64,000 nucleotides of DNA from Polytrichum commune (lineage: Eukaryota; Streptophyta; Polytrichopsida; Polytrichales; Polytrichaceae), in assembly GCA_950295325.1 (NCBI GenBank), contig OX485807.1, positions 32,704,440 through 32,768,439 on the forward strand. Reading direction: 5' to 3'. Shown piece by piece: positions 22,276 through 32,709 of the stretch. The notes under the pieces were generated by a model, which was not told the origin of the DNA, did not search any database, and saw only the letters and a program-made list of their open reading frames with translations. The position numbers and the translations under genes were made by a program. Positions within the stretch are counted from its first letter, which is position 1, and every line of letters begins with the position of its first letter.

Positions 22276-24352
22276 TTTGGGAGTTTGGGCCTTTGTGGTA
22301 ACTTGATGGGGAGTTCCGGAAGTGACTACTATTGAAACCCGGTGGTGCTAGTTGTGACATGTTGGTGTCATCCGTGGGGTTGTGCGGCATGTGTGGAAGT
22401 CTTGCGGGGTTGGCGTGTGGGAGGGGGGGGTCCGGTAAGGTGGCGGCGATTGTTTGCATGATGTTGTGGATGCGGTGGTTCGATTGTTGAAACTCCATGG
22501 CCATTGCACTCATGATGTTGTGGATGTTGGCCGCGTGTGATTTGAGTGTCTCCGTGGATGCCTCGACTCGCGTGTCCGTGTTGTGGTTGATGGTGTTGGT
22601 GATTGTGTTGAGTTTGACATCCATTGTTTCGACTAGGTCCTTCATAGCTTTGGTGAAGGTCTTCTCCGAGACTAGGGGGGATGCGGCGGCATTGTTGTTC
22701 ATGGCTTGGGCTTTTTGAGCAATGGCCTCCCTCACCGGTGCGTGTGCAAGTCGGATGGCGGTTGGGTTAGGTGCGGATCCATCTATGCTACCTTTGTGCG
22801 GGACGAAATCCACTCTCCTTCCGAAGAGGTACACGGACTTATGGAGCCACTCCGTGTACACTGCGGCGTTTAGGCATTGGATGTGACACCATCCAGCCTG
22901 CCTATCGTCATCTTGCTTGTTTTGGTACCCGAATGTGACTCCGGTGACGTTGTCCTCGCCGATGAGCTTCTTGAGAAATTTGGTGATGTTTGATTGGGAC
23001 TCTCGTTGCGGGAGGTTGTTCGCTACAAGAGTGGTACTAATCCTTAGCTCCGAGGGATTGCCCATGTCTTTGTCCTTGGTGACACTTACTTTGAGGCGTT
23101 CGGAGTGGTAGGTGAGACCATTGTTGAGGATGTCCTCTCTAGCTTCTTCGGTGGTGAGCATGATGAAGGCGAAATCCTTGTCGGTGTCCGGCTTGGTGAG
23201 AGATAGAATCTCTATTTCGCGACCATCGTAGTAGGAATCCCGCATGATGCTCCTTAGGATGTCGGTGGCCGTATTGTCTCGGAGAGCTTCTCCCTTTAGG
23301 TGTAGTCTCATGTTTCGGGCTTTGGTGATGAGTTCGAAGCCCTTCTCGACTTTTCCAATGATTCTCTCCCCATCTCCCATGGTCATGACAAAAGCCCTTT
23401 CCCCCCGGAGGAGGGCCAAACCGTCCCGTTTAGGGTGTTGAAGGTGGATTTTAATAAATCCGGCCCAATTCCGTGTGATTGTATTGATACCTATGTCCAC
23501 GGGGTTAGAGTATGAAGTACCTAGAGGTATTGTCATGAGTTTGAGCCTTTCTATGCATGCTATTTTGACCTCCTTCCGACTAAGCTTCTTGTATTCACCA
23601 TCAAACCTTATGGTAACATGAAAACCTTCCGTGAGACCCGTGTCGTTAGATACCTTCTCGTATCTAGGGATTTGTGTGAGGTGTAGATGTTGGCCCGGAA
23701 CCGCATCCGGTCGTTCGGAGGGGTATAAGATTTGTTTCGTCCGTGGGAAGGCGTGTCGGAGTGTCCGGAACTCTTGGATTTCGGTTGGAGGCGTACCAAT
23801 GGCCAAAAATTCTTCGTCCGATCGGGCCTCCTTCAAAACATTCTTGCCATGTTGGGTGAGGAGTGTCTCTTGCATTTGGAAGCCTAGCCACATTTGACTT
23901 AGCATATCGATGCCCAATGTTGATGTGCGTTTGGATTTTGAATGGGGGGGAGGTGTGGTGCGCTTACTTGAAATTGTGGGCGTAGACGTGGCTGTGTAGT
24001 CCTCAGCTTTTCTTCTCTTCGTGGTTTGGCTCTCCGACACGTTCTCCAACCGGGGGTTGCGGTAGAGTAGTGTTGGTGGGGTGCTATCGGTGATGCGTGT
24101 TGATTTGTGTGACATTTCTTTGGAGTGCCCTCCGGATGAGATTTGTAACGAGCTCCCCCCTCTCTCCGGTGACACATTTTCTAATTGTGCATCCATGTCT
24201 AGATCTTCTTCGGTGTCGAGTGCGTGAGTGTGGTGTGGCGGCTGAGAAGGTTGTGGGTTGTGAAAGCTTGGCGGCTGGGCGTGTACCTGTTGCCTAAATT
24301 CCTGGTACTGATCATTGATGTGGGCCGCCTCTAGGCGGTTGTCATGTGACAT
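22268..24352 (-). CDS. LINE ORF1, RRM-like RNA-binding protein
   Basis: An intact frame of 694 codons from ATG 24,352 to TAG 22,268. The frame also stays open upstream to about 25,057 without an ATG, so I choose 24,352; base composition also changes there from extremely A/C-rich to balanced, which supports the choice. Residues about 260-430 contain two alpha/beta-looking segments (FHVTIRFDGEYKKLSRKEV and DKDFAFIMLTTEEAREDIL). Residues about 440-530 look like an RRM (TTLVANNLPQ, then GWCHIQCLNAAVYTEWL). The C-terminal ~130 residues include a likely coiled coil (VETMDVKLNTITNTI to MSAMAMEFQQSNHRIHNIM). No CCHC knuckle is visible. The expected role is binding of the element RNA and particle formation. 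The stop overlaps the possible ORF2 start. Confidence 0.75.
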   Translation of the reverse strand: MSHDNRLEAAHINDQYQEFRQQVHAQPPSFHNPQPSQPPHHTHALDTEEDLDMDAQLENVSPERGGSSLQISSGGHSKEMSHKSTRITDSTPPTLLYRNPRLENVSESQTTKRRKAEDYTATSTPTISSKRTTPPPHSKSKRTSTLGIDMLSQMWLGFQMQETLLTQHGKNVLKEARSDEEFLAIGTPPTEIQEFRTLRHAFPRTKQILYPSERPDAVPGQHLHLTQIPRYEKVSNDTGLTEGFHVTIRFDGEYKKLSRKEVKIACIERLKLMTIPLGTSYSNPVDIGINTITRNWAGFIKIHLQHPKRDGLALLRGERAFVMTMGDGERIIGKVEKGFELITKARNMRLHLKGEALRDNTATDILRSIMRDSYYDGREIEILSLTKPDTDKDFAFIMLTTEEAREDILNNGLTYHSERLKVSVTKDKDMGNPSELRISTTLVANNLPQRESQSNITKFLKKLIGEDNVTGVTFGYQNKQDDDRQAGWCHIQCLNAAVYTEWLHKSVYLFGRRVDFVPHKGSIDGSAPNPTAIRLAHAPVREAIAQKAQAMNNNAAASPLVSEKTFTKAMKDLVETMDVKLNTITNTINHNTDTRVEASTETLKSHAANIHNIMSAMAMEFQQSNHRIHNIMQTIAATLPDPPLPHANPARLPHMPHNPTDDTNMSQLAPPGFNSSHFRNSPSSYHKGPNSQNE

Positions 24353-25001
24353 TTTGGTGAGGTGGGTGGGCTTACCGGCTCCTATAGAAGTGGCTAACCG
24401 TTGGTGGATGGCCCCCGGAGCCGATTCCTGTGCTCCTATGTGGTGGTCTGTGCGGGGTCGAAGTTGGCTTGTAGTTTGCGTGGGGGGTCGGAGGAGGCTC
24501 AAGCAATCACTCCCTGTGTGGTCCTTAGGGATGTCAGTGTGTGCATGCGAAGTTGTAGTAGTGAGTCTGTCCGATAGCTTGTGGACTCTGTCCGTGTTGT
24601 TGTTGGTTGGCTTCTGCTGGTTCGGTGTTGTGTGTGTGCATGCCAATTGGATGTGAGTTAGTGTGTGATAATCGGGAGAGGGTGAGAGAGGGATCGTGAC
24701 GTCGGGGGTTGGAGTCGAGTTGTGGTTAGGGGGGAGCTTAGAAGGTGTACAATTGTGGAGGAATTTGAAGGGGAGAGTTGTGAATTTTACCTTCGGTGTG
24801 TGGTGGCTGTCGCTGTGTGGACGTGTGGGTGTATTGGTCAGTCCGCTTTCCTCTGTGCGGCTGACGTTGGTGTTCGTGTGTGGTGTGTGTGCAGGTGCTG
24901 GCTGCTGCCGTGTGAGTGCTGGAGTGTTGCTGCCGATCCTTCGGGGTCGCTTCGTTGGAGGGCGGGTGGTGTCGTCCCGTCGATGGTCTGCTGCGTGGCG
25001 T

Positions 25002-26939
25002 CTACGGTCTCGGTGGGGACGTCGGTGTCTTCGATGTCTTCTTGCTTCGGCGTACACGGGTCTGCGGCCTTGGTGGTGCTTGCTGCCGTTCGGTGGAGGC
25101 TTCGCGTCGGTGAGGGGTCGCTGGCGATTGGGGCAGATGATCTTCGGTTGTCTGTGGCGTCCTGCCGATCCTTCGTGGTGTCCGTGGTGGTGGGCGTGTG
25201 AGATGGAGTGTATGTGAGGGGGTTGTGTGTAAGGGTGTGTGCGAGAGTTGGAAGGTGCTGGGGGGGGGGAGGAATGCGGGGGTGGGGAGGAATGTGAGAG
25301 ATACTGAGGCGTGGAGGAGGGGGAGAGTGGAGTGTGCTTGAGAGGTGTGTGAGTGTTGTGAGAGGTGGTTGTTGTGTCTCTTGGGGGAGGGAAGTTTATG
25401 TAGGTATGTGTGCTTGCTAATGCGGGTTTGTGTCATTCTGTGGCGTTCTGTGGGTGCTAATTTTTGATGTGTGTGAGCTGTGATTGTGTTTTTGGGGCGG
25501 CGGGGTTGATATTGGAGCGGTGTCAGGAAACTTTGTGTGTGCTGTCCTTCCTGATTAGGGAATTGCTCAGGTGTGTTTAGGTGTGTCTGTGGTGTAGTGT
25601 TGTTTTGTGTGGCTGGTGACAGTCTGTAGCGCGGGGTTTTTCGAGGGCAGGCGAGGTGGCGATCCATGGTGTGGAGGTAGAGTTGGGTATGGGTCTGGTT
25701 GTGCAGGGCGTGGCGTTGGGTGTTAGCTTCGGCCTCCTGTCGGTGGTGGCTACACAACAATGCGGCGATCGGCGGGTGATTGGCACTCTGGAGTACTTTG
25801 TTGGGAGGTAAGGTTTTAACTTTCCTGTGTTGCTTGCTGTTTTGTTGTGTTGTGTTATGTGTGGGTTGTGATAAAGTGTGTAATGTGTCGAAGTATGTCG
25901 AAATGAATTCTGTGCGAGGTTGGGGAGGTCTTTCTTTGTCGCCGGAGAGGCTAAAGGTGTGGGCCTGCGGTGGTTGGGATTGTTTGCGGGTTGGCTTCTT
26001 TTGAGGGTTGGGTCGCCTTTTTTTGATTAATGTGTGGGGTATGTTTTGTGAGCTTCTCTGCGTGGCATTTGTGTGGGGGATGGGCGGGGCGATGTAGCGG
26101 GGTGGATTGGTGGGTTTGTGGGTTGGAGTTTTCTGGTGTCGTCGGGGAGCGCGCGGCTGTGTGCAGCTCCTGTTTGGGAGCCCGGGGTGTAGAAGCGGCT
26201 GGTGGTGGCAACTGCTTCGGTTGCGGCAGATCCAGGTATGTGCTTTCTGGCCTTGATATTGTGGCGTGTCGTTTTTGTGTGGAGGTTTGTGTGGGTGTTC
26301 CTGTGTGGATCTGTTTTGTGTGATTGTTGTATGCTCATGCGACTGTGTGAGTTGGTGCGAATGTGCTCGAGGTGTAGCTCGGAGATTTAGGGTTTGGGAG
26401 TTCCGCTGTGTGAAGTTTGTGTGAGGGAGGGGAGTTTCGGTGTGTACCTGTGTGTGAGTGTGTGCGGCGTTGGCTTGCAGGTGTGCGGCGGCAAGCAGGG
26501 GTGCAGCAGCAGGCAGGTGTGCGGCGGCAGGTGCATATATCCGGCGGTGCAGTTGGCTGGTGCGGCGTCGACATTTGCGATTCCTTGCGGACTTGTAGAG
26601 GGGCCGTTGGTTGCTGTGCGGGGAGTTCCTGTGCTGGGGTTTTAGATCTAGCTGGTGGGCGAGGGGGATACATGTTAGCTTGACCTTAGCGCTAGGGTTA
26701 GGATATTGTAGAGAAGCAGCAGACTTGTGTACAGGCGATGTTCGGAGGCTTAGAAGTGCCCAGAGCACTAATAAAAATGCTGTTACTTGGATCTGGCTGC
26801 CTCGGCTCCGTGTTTTGATGGTGTTTGTTGCAATCTTGTGTGCCTCCAATGTTGATGCGGTGGGCGATCTAGTTCGGGGTGTGTCCTGTGTCTGCTTCTC
26901 CGTCTCTAGGAGTCTCTCCGCTGCGGCCTCTCCGTCCAT
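25002..26939 (-). CDS. Possible LINE upstream ORF (ORF0), 645 aa
   Basis: An ATG at 26,939, 41 nt from the element 5' end and in a good context (GAGCCATGG), opens 645 codons ending at 25,002. The protein is extremely rich in H, P, T, Q, R and S and has no recognisable domain. One short hydrophobic stretch (VTAFLLVLWALLSL) lies near residue 55. The sense strand here is so poor in G and T that stop codons are rare in every frame, and other long frames overlap it. It may therefore be chance in a leader rather than a real protein. Confidence 0.3.
   Translation of the reverse strand: MDGEAAAERLLETEKQTQDTPRTRSPTASTLEAHKIATNTIKTRSRGSQIQVTAFLLVLWALLSLRTSPVHKSAASLQYPNPSAKVKLTCIPLAHQLDLKPQHRNSPHSNQRPLYKSARNRKCRRRTSQLHRRIYAPAAAHLPAAAPLLAAAHLQANAAHTHTQVHTETPLPHTNFTQRNSQTLNLRATPRAHSHQLTQSHEHTTITQNRSTQEHPHKPPHKNDTPQYQGQKAHTWICRNRSSCHHQPLLHPGLPNRSCTQPRAPRRHQKTPTHKPTNPPRYIAPPIPHTNATQRSSQNIPHTLIKKRRPNPQKKPTRKQSQPPQAHTFSLSGDKERPPQPRTEFISTYFDTLHTLSQPTHNTTQQNSKQHRKVKTLPPNKVLQSANHPPIAALLCSHHRQEAEANTQRHALHNQTHTQLYLHTMDRHLACPRKTPRYRLSPATQNNTTPQTHLNTPEQFPNQEGQHTQSFLTPLQYQPRRPKNTITAHTHQKLAPTERHRMTQTRISKHTYLHKLPSPKRHNNHLSQHSHTSQAHSTLPLLHASVSLTFLPTPAFLPPPSTFQLSHTPLHTTPSHTLHLTRPPPRTPRRIGRTPQTTEDHLPQSPATPHRREASTERQQAPPRPQTRVRRSKKTSKTPTSPPRP
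26477..26534. repeat. GC-rich tandem repeats in the LINE leader
   Basis: About three degenerate copies of a GCAGGTGTGCGGCGGC-like word. Tandem repeats in a LINE 5' leader may act as promoter modules; that role is inference. Confidence 0.6.
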
Positions 26940-26980
26940 GGCTCACTTGATCGTTCCACCATTCGACTTCGAGTAACTTA

Positions 26981-26994
26981 TCAACCCCTCTACA
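26981..26994. repeat. LINE target site duplication, right copy
   Basis: TCAACCCCTCTACA, identical to 14,761-14,774. It abuts the 5' end of the LINE, and the MITE sequence resumes directly after it. Confidence 0.9.
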
Positions 26995-27407
26995 CCTAGA
27001 GGCCGGGCTGATTTGGTGGTATGAAAATTTTAATCAAAAAATGCATGGTATGACACGGCCCGAGCTCATTGAATTGGGTGCACCCAAAATGGAAGGCCAA
27101 TTCTTGGCCTTGGGACCAATGTCAAATTTCAATAATAAATTATGTATTTTAAATAAAATATTATTTTTTAGCGAACCATATCCATTGGATCATGTGGAAA
27201 TATGAACGACTCTATGCTAGATTATGCTAGATTTATTGAATCAGCCTAGCTTCTTGGCCCTAAGGCCTTTACATATGGGAAAATTGGCCCCCATTATAAT
27301 CTTATTATAATGTGTAGTTGAGGCCGGCCTCCAACCCAAAAGGGGCTAAAATTTCATGCAATTGGCCTCAAGGGGAATTGGCCCAGCCTCTAGGTGTAAA
27401 GCGGCCC

Positions 27408-28068
27408 TACGTCTCATGCTCCCTCACCCTAGAAAAGAGAATATTACAACCAAGGGCTATGAATGAACATGTTGTGGTTCTCAAAAAATGACAACCTAAA
27501 TTTTAGGTTCTTAGCAAGGTCCTTATGTAAAATGGAATCTCTTTTATTAAAAAAAAGAGAGGTGAGAGAGCATATAAGACTTAGCAATGTTATGTGGGTT
27601 GTTGTGTCTTGATGAGTCTCCGGCCTTGTCCCTTTCAAGCATGACTCATGTTAGGTATCGATAGCTTGGTCAGATTTGTGTTTGTTAATGCAATGGAAAT
27701 CCATTTACTTCGTAAAGGAAAGAAAAAGAAAAAGAAAACAATACCACAATCCAAATTGTGTAAATATTAAAAATAACCAATTCACAAATGTAAATTCCAA
27801 ATTAGATCATAACATCATACTTTATAATGCATATGTTGTTGGAGGTTTAAGTACCAACCCCCAATCCTCCACAAAAGGCCAGAAAGACATGGATGAAATT
27901 CATCCACCAACATCCATCCAATTGACAGAGGGAGGAGGAAGCGAAGTGGGCCTGGGTATTAGGGCACGAAGGGCGTCTCGAGCGCTCTCTTTGCGCCTGC
28001 GAGTGCAGCTCCAGAGTGAGCCTAGGGTTTCATTTTTCTTCTTCGCTCGCACCACAGCCGCCGCAGCA
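27408..28068 (+). promoter_or_regulatory. RPL22 upstream region with site II and telo-box
   Basis: TGGGCC at 27,947-27,952 is the site II element bound by TCP factors, and AGGGTTT at 28,024-28,030 is a telo-box. This pair is typical of plant ribosomal protein promoters or leaders and supports coordinated growth-linked expression. The leader just before the ATG is CT-rich. The long open frame through 27,676-28,374 is an accidental extension of RPL22 exon 1. Confidence 0.65.
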
Positions 28069-29292
28069 ATGGCGATCGCAGTTGCCCCCAAGAAGGCCTC
28101 GACCGGGCCCAAGGGCAAGAAGAAGGCCCAGACCTTCACCATCGACTGCGGCAAGCCCGTGGAAGATAAGATTATGGACATTGCCTCCTTCGAGAAGTTC
28201 CTCAACGACCGCATCAAGGTCGACGGAAAGGCTGGGGTCCTCGGCAGCGCTGTCACCATCGCTCGCGAGAAAAACAAGATCAGCGTCACTTCTGAGAGTG
28301 CCTTCTCCAAGAGGTATGTACCGTGCTCTCTCTTTATCTATTTCACTGCTCTCACGGTATCCCACAACACTTGAGAGATAATTGAGTGATGGTTAGGGTT
28401 TTGTTGCAAATGGAAGCATGCTACATGGACAGGTTGATTGTAATTCAGAGGGCCTCATTGGTTGTCGTTTACACTACAAAGTTGAAGATGGTTGTGGTTG
28501 TGGTTACGGTTAACCACAGTATTCAATAATTTTTTAAAATTCGCACTTGTCTTGTGTGTATCATTGCGGTTGATGGCGAAGTTTGCCTTTTACATCGCAA
28601 TCTATTGTTGGTTTAGGTCTGAGAGTTGAGAAGAAAGTAAAGTGATTATCGTCTTGTTGGTCTTGGATTTTAGTATTCAAGTGCTTGCCTTTTCAACTTT
28701 TTCCTCGGACCTTGGCCTTCAGAATCTGATGTGACACCGAATGAGCATGAACAACCACCTCAAGGGTGGTTAACCATGTGGAGTAGTGGGGTTGATGAAG
28801 TAGGTTGTGGTTTTTGTTAGCAATTATTAAACCTGTTCGGGGGAAATAGAATCCAAAGAATTAAACCACAACCATGACCACACTATCCCTAGTGATCTAT
28901 GGGAATTTTTTTTCTTCTGAGGAGAGCCCTAAATGGCTAGGGTTTTGTATTGAGATGAATCTATTGTGCATTAAGTCTTATTCTCTCGGTGCAAATGTTG
29001 GATGCCCCTCTATGTAGATACTACATGACAGTCAGAAGCAGCCCTAATATTTTTATCTGCAAGTGGTTCAGTTTATGGAGTAATTGAGATTCTTGAGATT
29101 AATTCACGCGAGATTCTAAGTGTGGTTGGTTTTCGTTTGTCTGTTAGGTACTTGAAGTACTTGACGAAGAAGTACTTGAAGAAGCACAATGTGAGGGATT
29201 GGCTCCGGGTTATCGCATCCAACAAGGACAGGAATGTCTATGAGTTGCGATACTTCAACATTGCTGACAATGAGGGTGAGGAAGAGGATTGA
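28069..29292 (+). CDS. RPL22: 60S ribosomal protein L22 (eL22)
   Basis: Two exons, 28,069-28,313 and 29,148-29,292, with an 834-nt GT-AG intron splitting an Arg codon (AG|G), encode 129 aa. The protein starts [10 protein letters not shown] with a basic [11 protein letters not shown] tail region. It then carries the eL22 signature segments [50 protein letters not shown] and [17 protein letters not shown], with the usual acidic C-terminus. Length is normal. It is a component of the cytosolic large subunit near the exit tunnel and is not essential for peptidyl transfer. The frame and all conserved blocks are intact, so this is a functional-looking gene rather than a retrocopy; the intron confirms that. 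Confidence 0.97.
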
Positions 29293-30700
29293 TTCATTGT
29301 AGCAGAGCTGGACTATCTTGAAACCAAGGCAAATTTTCATGTTGCAACAAAATTTTCATGATGTGTTCTGAATGGTTGGAGTTCGAAATCTGTGCTTCTA
29401 CTGAGTTCTTAAGTATTCGTTGGTTCTGTAGTGCTGTTCGATCACGAAAGTTTTGATGCTTTTAATGTATGCTGTGTGTTGGGCCGTTCAGTTTGGCACT
29501 GTCTTGTGGTTCGATAGTGGCAATGTTAGATCTCTCTATAGTTCATTTTCTTGGAAACTAGCATCTGTCCTTTGAGAGGCATAGCTTTAATCTTGGAACT
29601 GAAGATGATATCCTTGGTAGAGCTTGGGCTCTACAGTAATAGGGCACGAGCCAAATTACATAGTCTTAGCCGCATTGACACTTTGAGCTACGCATTGACA
29701 CTTTGAGCTACGCATTGGCAATCTCTAATTCATAAGAATTACTGCCGTTCACCATCTAGGGTTCGAATTGGTTCTGCTCTCAAAATCGGACTCTGTTGTT
29801 TTTTTGTGCACCTAGTGTAGGTAAACATTGGATGGAATAATCTGAGATTTTTGAGGATTATGCCGCACTCTTCTCTCTAAGTTTTAGGTGTAACATGCTA
29901 ATTTCTTGTTCCCTCCCTTCCTGTCATATTTTCTTACACCTGCTATTTGTTTGACCTCACATTAACACATTTGATTTCAGAGTGATTGTTGACTAGCAAG
30001 TTTCTGCAAAGTGTTTCAGCTTGTACAGCACATTCTTTTCCATCTTCTACCCTTTGCCTCTGTGGTTGCTTGGTGACCGCAGATAACATATCAGACCATA
30101 AAAATATTGGGGAGCCGATTAAGAACCTGGGCACAAGGAATACCCTGTTGTAGTGGTGTCCTAATCTGTTGTCCATGACCGAGATTGACAATTTGTATTC
30201 ATGGGCAACTGATTAGGACATGGATTGTCAATGCTCGGTGCTCCTGGAACTCCATGTCTGGGAAACTTAGCTTGTGATCTAATAGGAGCAGATCTTTGTC
30301 ATCGTGAATGTTTAGTTATGGTTGTGTCTGTGGGCTACTTTCGCATTTGTACGTGCTTGTCATAGAGCAGCTTGAATGAATGAACGAGTAGGTGTATTGA
30401 TGTAAGACATGGAACATTGAAATGGCAGTAGAGTGGAACACATTTGGAGAAAGGTGTGTTCACCTGCAGAAAAGTAGCAGGTTGATGTCTTGTTTTATTC
30501 ACTTTTGCAATCAATGAAGATAGCAATTGAGACTATTTATTTGAACTTGGAATCAAGTGGAGGTATAGCAAAATTACTTCGCATGGCACTAGAATTGTGG
30601 ATCTTCCCGTCCAACATTGAAGCTGCCAATGCACAATGTGCCCACAAGTATTTGAAGACAACATTATTGAGTTAGTGTTTGAAAGAACTAAGGATCATTT
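29293..30700. other. RPL22 3' region and non-genic DNA
   Basis: Probably about 200-300 bases of 3' UTR, then no supported gene. At 29,671-29,710 a 20-bp word, CGCATTGACACTTTGAGCTA, is repeated twice in tandem with the beginning of a third copy. Confidence 0.5.
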
Positions 30701-32337
30701 ACTAAGTGATGCCGAGTCCCAAAGGTGTGTATACATGTAAGCAGTTTGTCTGTCTCCCAAATAATCGAGCCAAACGATGCACTTTCATGCACATTGCATT
30801 ATAAAAGATTCACCAGTGATGGCAGCCCAATTTCCAAAATTTGTTGCACTAAACTAAATACGCCAATTAGTGAGGATGGTACTAATGCAAGTCATATGTG
30901 CAACCTAGCCATACTACTGAGGGCTAAAGTTGCTACTGAGTGACACATATTCATAACTATGGTAAATTCTATGCTCATTTATCATAGATGATAAGAAAAT
31001 TAGTACGTGCTTGTGATAGTGTGTGCCAAATGCTTGTCAGTGAATAAAGCCAAGTGTTGATACATTTAGTGACTTGAGCCAAGCGGGTACTCTAGTGAAT
31101 AGTGCCAAGTGCCAATATTTTAAGTGAATAGTGCCAAGTGTTTGAGATGAACAATGCTTCCTAGTCTTAGATCAAAGATCTTTTGATGGCACTAATTCAT
31201 AGCATAAAGGAATTTAGTATCACCTTCACTAATTTCCCACATTTAGTGTACCATTATGTTATCAAAATTAATGTAAAATCGTATCTTGATCAAATAAGCA
31301 TTACGTCTCATAGTTGCAAATGTGGTGGTTGCCCACATTTCATCATTTAATATCAATGGGCTTACCCATCTCATAATCCCCTTGTAATGAATCTCTCACA
31401 CTTCATGTTATGAAATCTCCAAGACTCCTTCACCAAGTGATGCCAAGATCCAAAGGTCTGCATGTGTCTAAGGTAGTTGAGTTGAAAAGTGACATTGAGC
31501 CTTGCCTCACCCTTGAAAGGTCATGGCAAAACTTTTGCTAATGTAGGCAAGTTAAATAGCTTGGATTTTTCTGTAATTTAGCAAATCTATACAAAGTATA
31601 CAAAAGTTTTTTCAAGAAATAATAAATTCTTATGCAACCTACAACATTTTTGCAAAGTCATCTTAAGAAATGAGCCTTTTACTCTCCACTAGGGGAGTCC
31701 ATTGATATTAGATTGCTAAATAAGTATCACCACAAAATCAACCTTATTGCGGGCAAGGATCTTCTATTAAATGAAGGTGTTTGTCTCCCTTTTGTGAATC
31801 ACTTCTCACGCCATTTTATTGAGCAGATAGATCCTTGATTGGCCGTTGTGATTGGGCAAAGTTGGTGCTCTTCTTAAAGCATTCTTGCATCCTTCTTACA
31901 CAACTACTATGAATGATGAAGGTGGTGCTATTTGTACTTAATACCACATATGATTGATCACTTTTAACAATGACTTACTCGATGGCACTGTTGCACTCAT
32001 TGTTGACAGCTTAAATATGAAAAGAACAAGTGTCGCCAAAAGGAAAGTGTTGCTTTAAGGCACTACTACATTAGTTATTGATCATCTATATGATCAAGGG
32101 TGCATGCTGGCTGACCACATCCTATAGTGTAATATTTAAGGCCCTTTCTAACTAATACTCCTTAAAATCAATCCCACATAGGATTTTATAAATTCCTATG
32201 ATTTATTCATTCTTTAAGTGTTGTTGAGATCCAAAGGTATGCAAATGTGCACGCATTTTGTCTATCATCTATATGACCAAGGGTGTTTGTTGGCTAGCTG
32301 CATTTTATAACGTAACAATTACAAATCCACCCAACTA

Positions 32338-32709
32338 CACTAAATATGATATTTAGTGTCATATGGTATTTAATATCACTATGGCAAGTTTTTGGATGAC
32401 ACTTCTTATGAATCAGTGAACCAATACTGTCATGGATGATGGATGACTTCATCCATTGGCCGAAACCCTACCTTCTCTTGTCAGCAACTTGTGTTGAGAT
32501 ATTGTCACGGATGATTGAAATTTGAATGAAAAATCACTTAGTAAGTGACAATAATTGCAACACTGTAAACCTATAATCCCCCCAAAAAATTACAAGGAAC
32601 GGCAAATAATGTTGGGTTGACATTTAGTGTTGGTGACACTATACTGCGGTTTATAATTAGTATTGAGCAAGACAATTAAAATTGGTGACAGTAAATATCA
32701 TATTTAGTG
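32338..32709 (-). mobile_element. MITE family D, copy ii
   Basis: Reverse-oriented relative of 5,843-6,215 with the same landmarks (GATGGATGACTTCATCCATTGG, AGTAAGTGACAATAATTGCAA). Left end CACTAAATATGATATTTAGTG with TA at 32,336-32,337; right end TTTAGTG, with the flanking base pair diverged. It interrupts a unit of the tandem array. Confidence 0.7.

Larger units (their letters stand above)
14775..26980 (-). mobile_element. Full-length 12.2-kb LINE (APE-RT-RNaseH non-LTR retrotransposon)
   Basis: A complete insertion bounded by a perfect 14-bp target site duplication and lying inside a MITE. Read on the minus strand it has a ~2.6-kb leader (26,980-24,353), ORF1 (24,352-22,268), a broken ORF2 (from about 22,275 to 14,933), a short 3' UTR and a hairpin plus T-rich tail. 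The sense strand is strongly A/C-rich outside ORF1. Domain order (APE, RT, RNase H, CCHC) resembles I-superfamily-like LINEs rather than typical plant L1, but the clade is not established. It is long for a LINE. ORF2 lesions show this copy is no longer autonomous, while the intact duplication and ORF1 suggest moderate age. A 5'-truncated relative lies at 32,911-34,600. Confidence 0.9.
14671..27407. mobile_element. PIF/Harbinger-type MITE B1, split by a LINE
   Basis: The termini GGGCCGCTTTACACCTAGAGG at 14,671 and its complement ending at 27,407 are inverted repeats, flanked by TAA and TAC. Removing the LINE (14,775-26,980) and one copy of its duplication leaves 517 bp. That matches the uninterrupted relative at 42,602-43,117 (516 bp) in order and length. 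The shared GGGC-G-TTTACAC start relates it to elements A1 and A2. Confidence 0.8.

Noticed and set aside
24353-25057. ORF1 extended to 929 codons
   Set aside because: The extension has no ATG (it begins at GTG), is low-complexity and lies in the A/C-biased leader; the ATG at 24,352 coincides with the composition change.
15366-26976. Many 60-170-codon frames on the plus strand across the LINE, such as 24,696-25,217 and 26,611-26,976
   Set aside because: They are shadows of the A/C-biased minus-strand element, have no family motifs and lie antisense to recognisable ORF1/ORF2 domains.
27676-28374. A 232-codon frame covering RPL22 exon 1
   Set aside because: It only extends the RPL22 frame upstream and reads into the intron; the conserved protein starts at ATG 28,069 and splices at 28,313.
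28016-28381. Long frames on both strands over RPL22 exon 1
   Set aside because: Alternative frames of a GC-rich conserved exon; the eL22 frame explains the conservation.
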